Below, in pieces: positions 61,120-64,000 of a stretch of DNA of 64,000 nucleotides (position 1 is its first letter; the number at the start of each line of letters is the position of its first letter). This DNA is from Nissolia schottii (Eukaryota > Streptophyta > Magnoliopsida > Fabales > Fabaceae). The position numbers and the translations under genes were made by a program. The notes under the pieces are model-generated. The model was not told where the DNA came from, searched no databases, and worked only from the letters and a program-made list of their open reading frames with translations. The DNA is taken from the NCBI GenBank assembly GCA_003254905.1, contig QANU01025319.1, positions 111,139 through 175,138 on the forward strand. The letters are read 5' to 3'.

Positions 61120-63000
61120 TGACACGCCCCAACTTATGACGTGACTGCACGTAGGGCTGCTGCCCTATGAAAGCATTGATTTGACATACTAAACATGTAT
61201 AAAATGCAAATGATAAATAAATACTGGTAAATTCATTAATTTATAACTAGAAAATTGTTTACATAACTGAACTGTATATGAATGAATTTACAAAATAATC
61301 GTGTCCGAAATAAAGTCTATGAACTATCATGGATCCTGCCCCAGGTGTCTGGAGCATGATTGTGACTACTCGGTATTCCCCACTACGAAGCAGAGCTTAC
61401 CGCAGGTATCTGGAATCCTCGCTTACTGCATGAGTGGATCGTCCTTACTAGCCTCAGCCAAATCTGAAAATGGTTTTGACAAAGGGGTGAGTTGTCAACT
61501 CAGTGGTAGGTACCTCGGTACCACACAAACCACGCGCAGTGCATATAATGGCATATAAATGCATACATGTATAATGGCATGGTAAATAAAGCATATAACT
61601 GGATAACTAAAATATCTGATAAAACTGAATGTAACTGAAGAACTGAATAACTAGAATAAAATGAATATAACTGAAGAGTTGATAACTGGAAAGTAAAATT
61701 GTATGTATGCCCACGTCCCTGGTGGAGGATTTAAGAGAGCCGAAGCTCGACCTTACCTTACCAGGAATATTTTCGGGTGGTTCTGGTACGCACGCAACCC
61801 GGATACCTGTGAGGGTACGCATACCCTAAGTCTGAGGAGCCTTGTGCTCAAGGGTCTGGTAGGGTACGCATGTCATAACTGAGGAGCCTTGCACTTTAGC
61901 ACGACACACATGCTGTAACTGGTGAGCCTGGCACTCACATCTGCACACGTGTCTTAACAGGTGGGTCTGGGTGACGAGATCTTAGGACCTCGTACTATTC
62001 TAAGTCATCTAACCTAACATCTACTGTTCGTGAAGTCTTTTAGGGGAAATGTCTTTGATTACCCAAGTTGTTAAGGCCTAAGACTATTGATTATGAAAAA
62101 TGTGTTCTATTTAACTAATCTTTGTCTATTAGTTCGACTTAAGGACTATGGTCCCACACTTAGGACAAGATTCTCAGGTAAAAGAGGTGCATCACAATGT
62201 ACATCTTAAATACCAAGTCTTACCATAGCCAAAACTACCCCTTGTTAGGGTTTATGCCTTAATCAGAGTCTTTCTTATTAAGTCTTTATGTATGATTATA
62301 TACCTAGGGGTTCAAGTCTCTGTCCTAACATAACATAACATAATATAGCATGACATACACATATAACATAGTCTCATGGCTTATCACATAACATAGCATT
62401 TACTGATCATACATGCATACATATATCTGTCTAGCATGTTATAACTGAATAAATATCTAATGAGTCCCTAACATGTCATGGCATAACTGACTTGATTGGT
62501 GGACCATCAAAGTGGAACCATCGACACATCGGGACCGCCACTCACTGGAATGTTGCGGAACAGAGGAACGCTGGCATTGGGGGCTCCTAGCGGCATGGTA
62601 TTGGCACCTGGAAAGCCAACTAAACCACCATCAGAACCCAAAAACAAAACTTTATATTAGGAGGCCCCGCCGTAGCGATTCTAGCATCGTTACGGCGTCC
62701 TAAGACCATCGTAGGCCACCACCAACCCGGCGGCGACACCGGAGCCTACTACCCTAGGCCATCCTAAAAGAAGGAACGACTACCTACCTAAGAGAGAGAG
62801 AAAGAATTGAGCAAAACTATTCTGGTAAGAAGAAGGAGTCTGAACTCTGAGCGGGTTGAAATGGGGGAGAAGAGCTCTATATATAGGCGAAGGAGTGACA
62901 GGTCAGGCCTCAGAAAACGCGCCCAAAGCAAAAAAACGTGGAGCTAACACGGCGCATGTCTCGCATGAGTTGCCTTGTGTCTCGCGCGAGACACCTTATT
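61120..63000 (-). mobile_element. LTR-like repeat remnant, minus strand
   Basis: 'gacacgccccaactta' at 61121-61136 (complement GGGGCGTGTC) is a phrase common at retroelement ends. Toward the other end, 'ctatatatagagctcttctcc' on the minus strand (about 62886-62866) resembles an LTR promoter. Between them are three imperfect 40-47 bp repeats (61832-61958). The 62490-62650 part resembles 43780-43890. No coding similarity was found. Confidence 0.4.
61832..61958 (+). repeat. Three imperfect tandem 40-47 bp units
   Basis: The units start at 61832, 61879 and 61919, each beginning 'ctg(a/g)(g/t)gagcct' and containing a 'gcacacatg'-like phrase before the next 'taactg'. Confidence 0.7.
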
Positions 63001-63462
63001 ATTATTTTAATATTTCAGCTTCAAATAAAAGTTTACAAGATTTTACTAAATTTCTTAAATGGCCTTTGGAATGTTGGCTTGGCAAAGTAAATTTGTGTGT
63101 TGTTTCTTAATCTCATGAGGAATCCATACAAATTGTTCATGTAGTCCCATTAAAAAAAGTGCAAAATTAATAAGAAGTGACTATTGTATTATGAGAGTAT
63201 TAACTGTAAATTTTTTTTTGCATTGAATTATTAATTTGTGGCGACAAAATATTTTTAAGCTCAATGTCTAGCACATCTCAACTAAATTAATAAGAATATC
63301 TAATTTTATTGTGTTATTTATTTAATTATTTTATTTTGGAGTATTAAATTTTTATTTAAATATTATTTATGAATAAATTTTTTAACAAGGGTAAGAGATC
63401 TGAGCAAATAGGAGGATAGGGGACGCAAATAGGGCTTGGGGGAGGGGGGCAGAGGAGAGATG
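63001..63462. other. AT-rich spacer, nothing recognised
   Basis: No coding or element similarity was found. Confidence 0.5.
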
Positions 63463-63464
63463 GG

Positions 63465-63645
63465 TTACCAACGGGGGTTGGTCCAAGTGGTAAGCGGCTT
63501 GGTATCGCTTAAGCAAGGTCCCGAGTTCGAGACCTTGTGAACGCAGTTATCCCCGCTGGGAGACTCACCCGCCATAGCCAGGTGCGCGACCCGGGTCGAC
63601 CCGGATTATTCAAGGCTAAGCCTTGGATACCGGACAGGCAACCTA
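63465..63645 (+). mobile_element. tRNA-derived SINE
   Basis: The 5' part is tRNA-like: 'ggttggtccaagtggtaagc' spans an A-box-type sequence (about 63476-63495) and GAGTTCGAGAC (63522-63532) is a good B box, about 35 bp apart. A non-tRNA body follows ('gcgcgacccgggtcgaccc') and then a short A run. The ends are approximate, and the specific family cannot be named without comparison. Confidence 0.7.
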
Positions 63646-63934
63646 AAAAAGGAGGAGAGATAGGTTATAAGTCTTGGATTTAGGTTAGTTTGTTATTTAA
63701 AATATGAGTAAATATGGTTAGTTGGGTTATTGGTCAAACATTATTATTTGGATATGTAACTTGCAAAATGGGATTAGTTATCTCGCATGTTAAAGTGGGG
63801 TACATGAGTTAGATTGGATCACAATGTTTTGATTGTATCAATTTTTTAAGTCATAACATGACTTGATAATGGCTCGATGATTGGGCCAAACTAGGTTGAC
63901 CCAAATTTAAAATTATTTTTAAAAGACATTACAT

Positions 63935-63937
<3 letters not shown>

Positions 63938-63981
<44 letters not shown>
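63938..63981 (+). repeat. (TA)n microsatellite
   Basis: A run of about 20 TA units near the right edge. Confidence 0.95.
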
Positions 63982-63984
<3 letters not shown>

Positions 63985-64000
63985 TAAAATATTTTATAAT

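Overview
This is plant nuclear DNA, very probably from a legume and most likely a Glycine (soybean-type) genome. It has two host genes with plant GT-AG introns, AT-rich intergenic DNA, many (TA)n tracts, and legume-style repeats: Mutator-like elements with 'ggtccctgtaaaa' long terminal repeats, CACTA elements with ACCGTCGG subterminal motifs, Ty1-copia remnants, LINE fragments and tRNA-derived SINEs. The organism call is inference; the gene families and element structures are read from the sequence.

Host genes. At the left edge (1-3565, minus strand) lie eight in-phase exons, 970 codons, of a TIME FOR COFFEE family protein, a nuclear circadian-clock regulator; its C-terminal part lies outside the window. 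At 19561-20932 (plus strand) is a complete two-exon patatin-like gene of the pPLAIII group (365 aa), closest by memory to Arabidopsis PLP9. In Arabidopsis the TIC-LIKE gene (At3g63180) and PLP9 (At3g63200) are near neighbours, so the pair looks like an old syntenic block into which about 16 kb of mostly transposon DNA has been added.

Between and beyond the genes. 5490-6262 is a terminal-inverted-repeat element. 8390-11889 is a 3.5-kb Mutator-like element with 10-bp target duplications that carries a HOOKLESS1-like acetyltransferase fragment (Pack-MULE type). The fragment is present twice as an exact 444-bp repeat separated by a single N, which suggests an assembly error. A degenerate copia element covers about 14.4-16.7 kb. 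21802-26745 is a copia element with both LTRs and a largely replaced interior; its 3' LTR holds a 227-bp MITE with a sister copy at 28694. A third copia 5' end starts at about 30.3 kb and stops at a single N.

Right half (30-64 kb). I found no intact host gene here. It holds LINE fragments, LTR-like remnants, a CACTA end at 37317, a 1.85-kb fold-back structure with a nested pol III-like insert (39.4-41.3 kb), and a Mutator- or hAT-like element (42350-43241) carrying the last exon of a monosaccharide-sensing (tonoplast sugar transporter) gene with a nonsense mutation. It also holds a hAT-like element (45034-45922), a possible glycosyltransferase fragment next to another N, a complete non-autonomous CACTA element with CGT target duplication (49116-52559) containing a long inverted repeat around a captured exon, and a SINE near the right end.

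The window has two sequence gaps (35383-35428 and 46808-47145) and four isolated N positions (10092, 30526, 48588, 54823), at least two of which coincide with abrupt breaks in homology.
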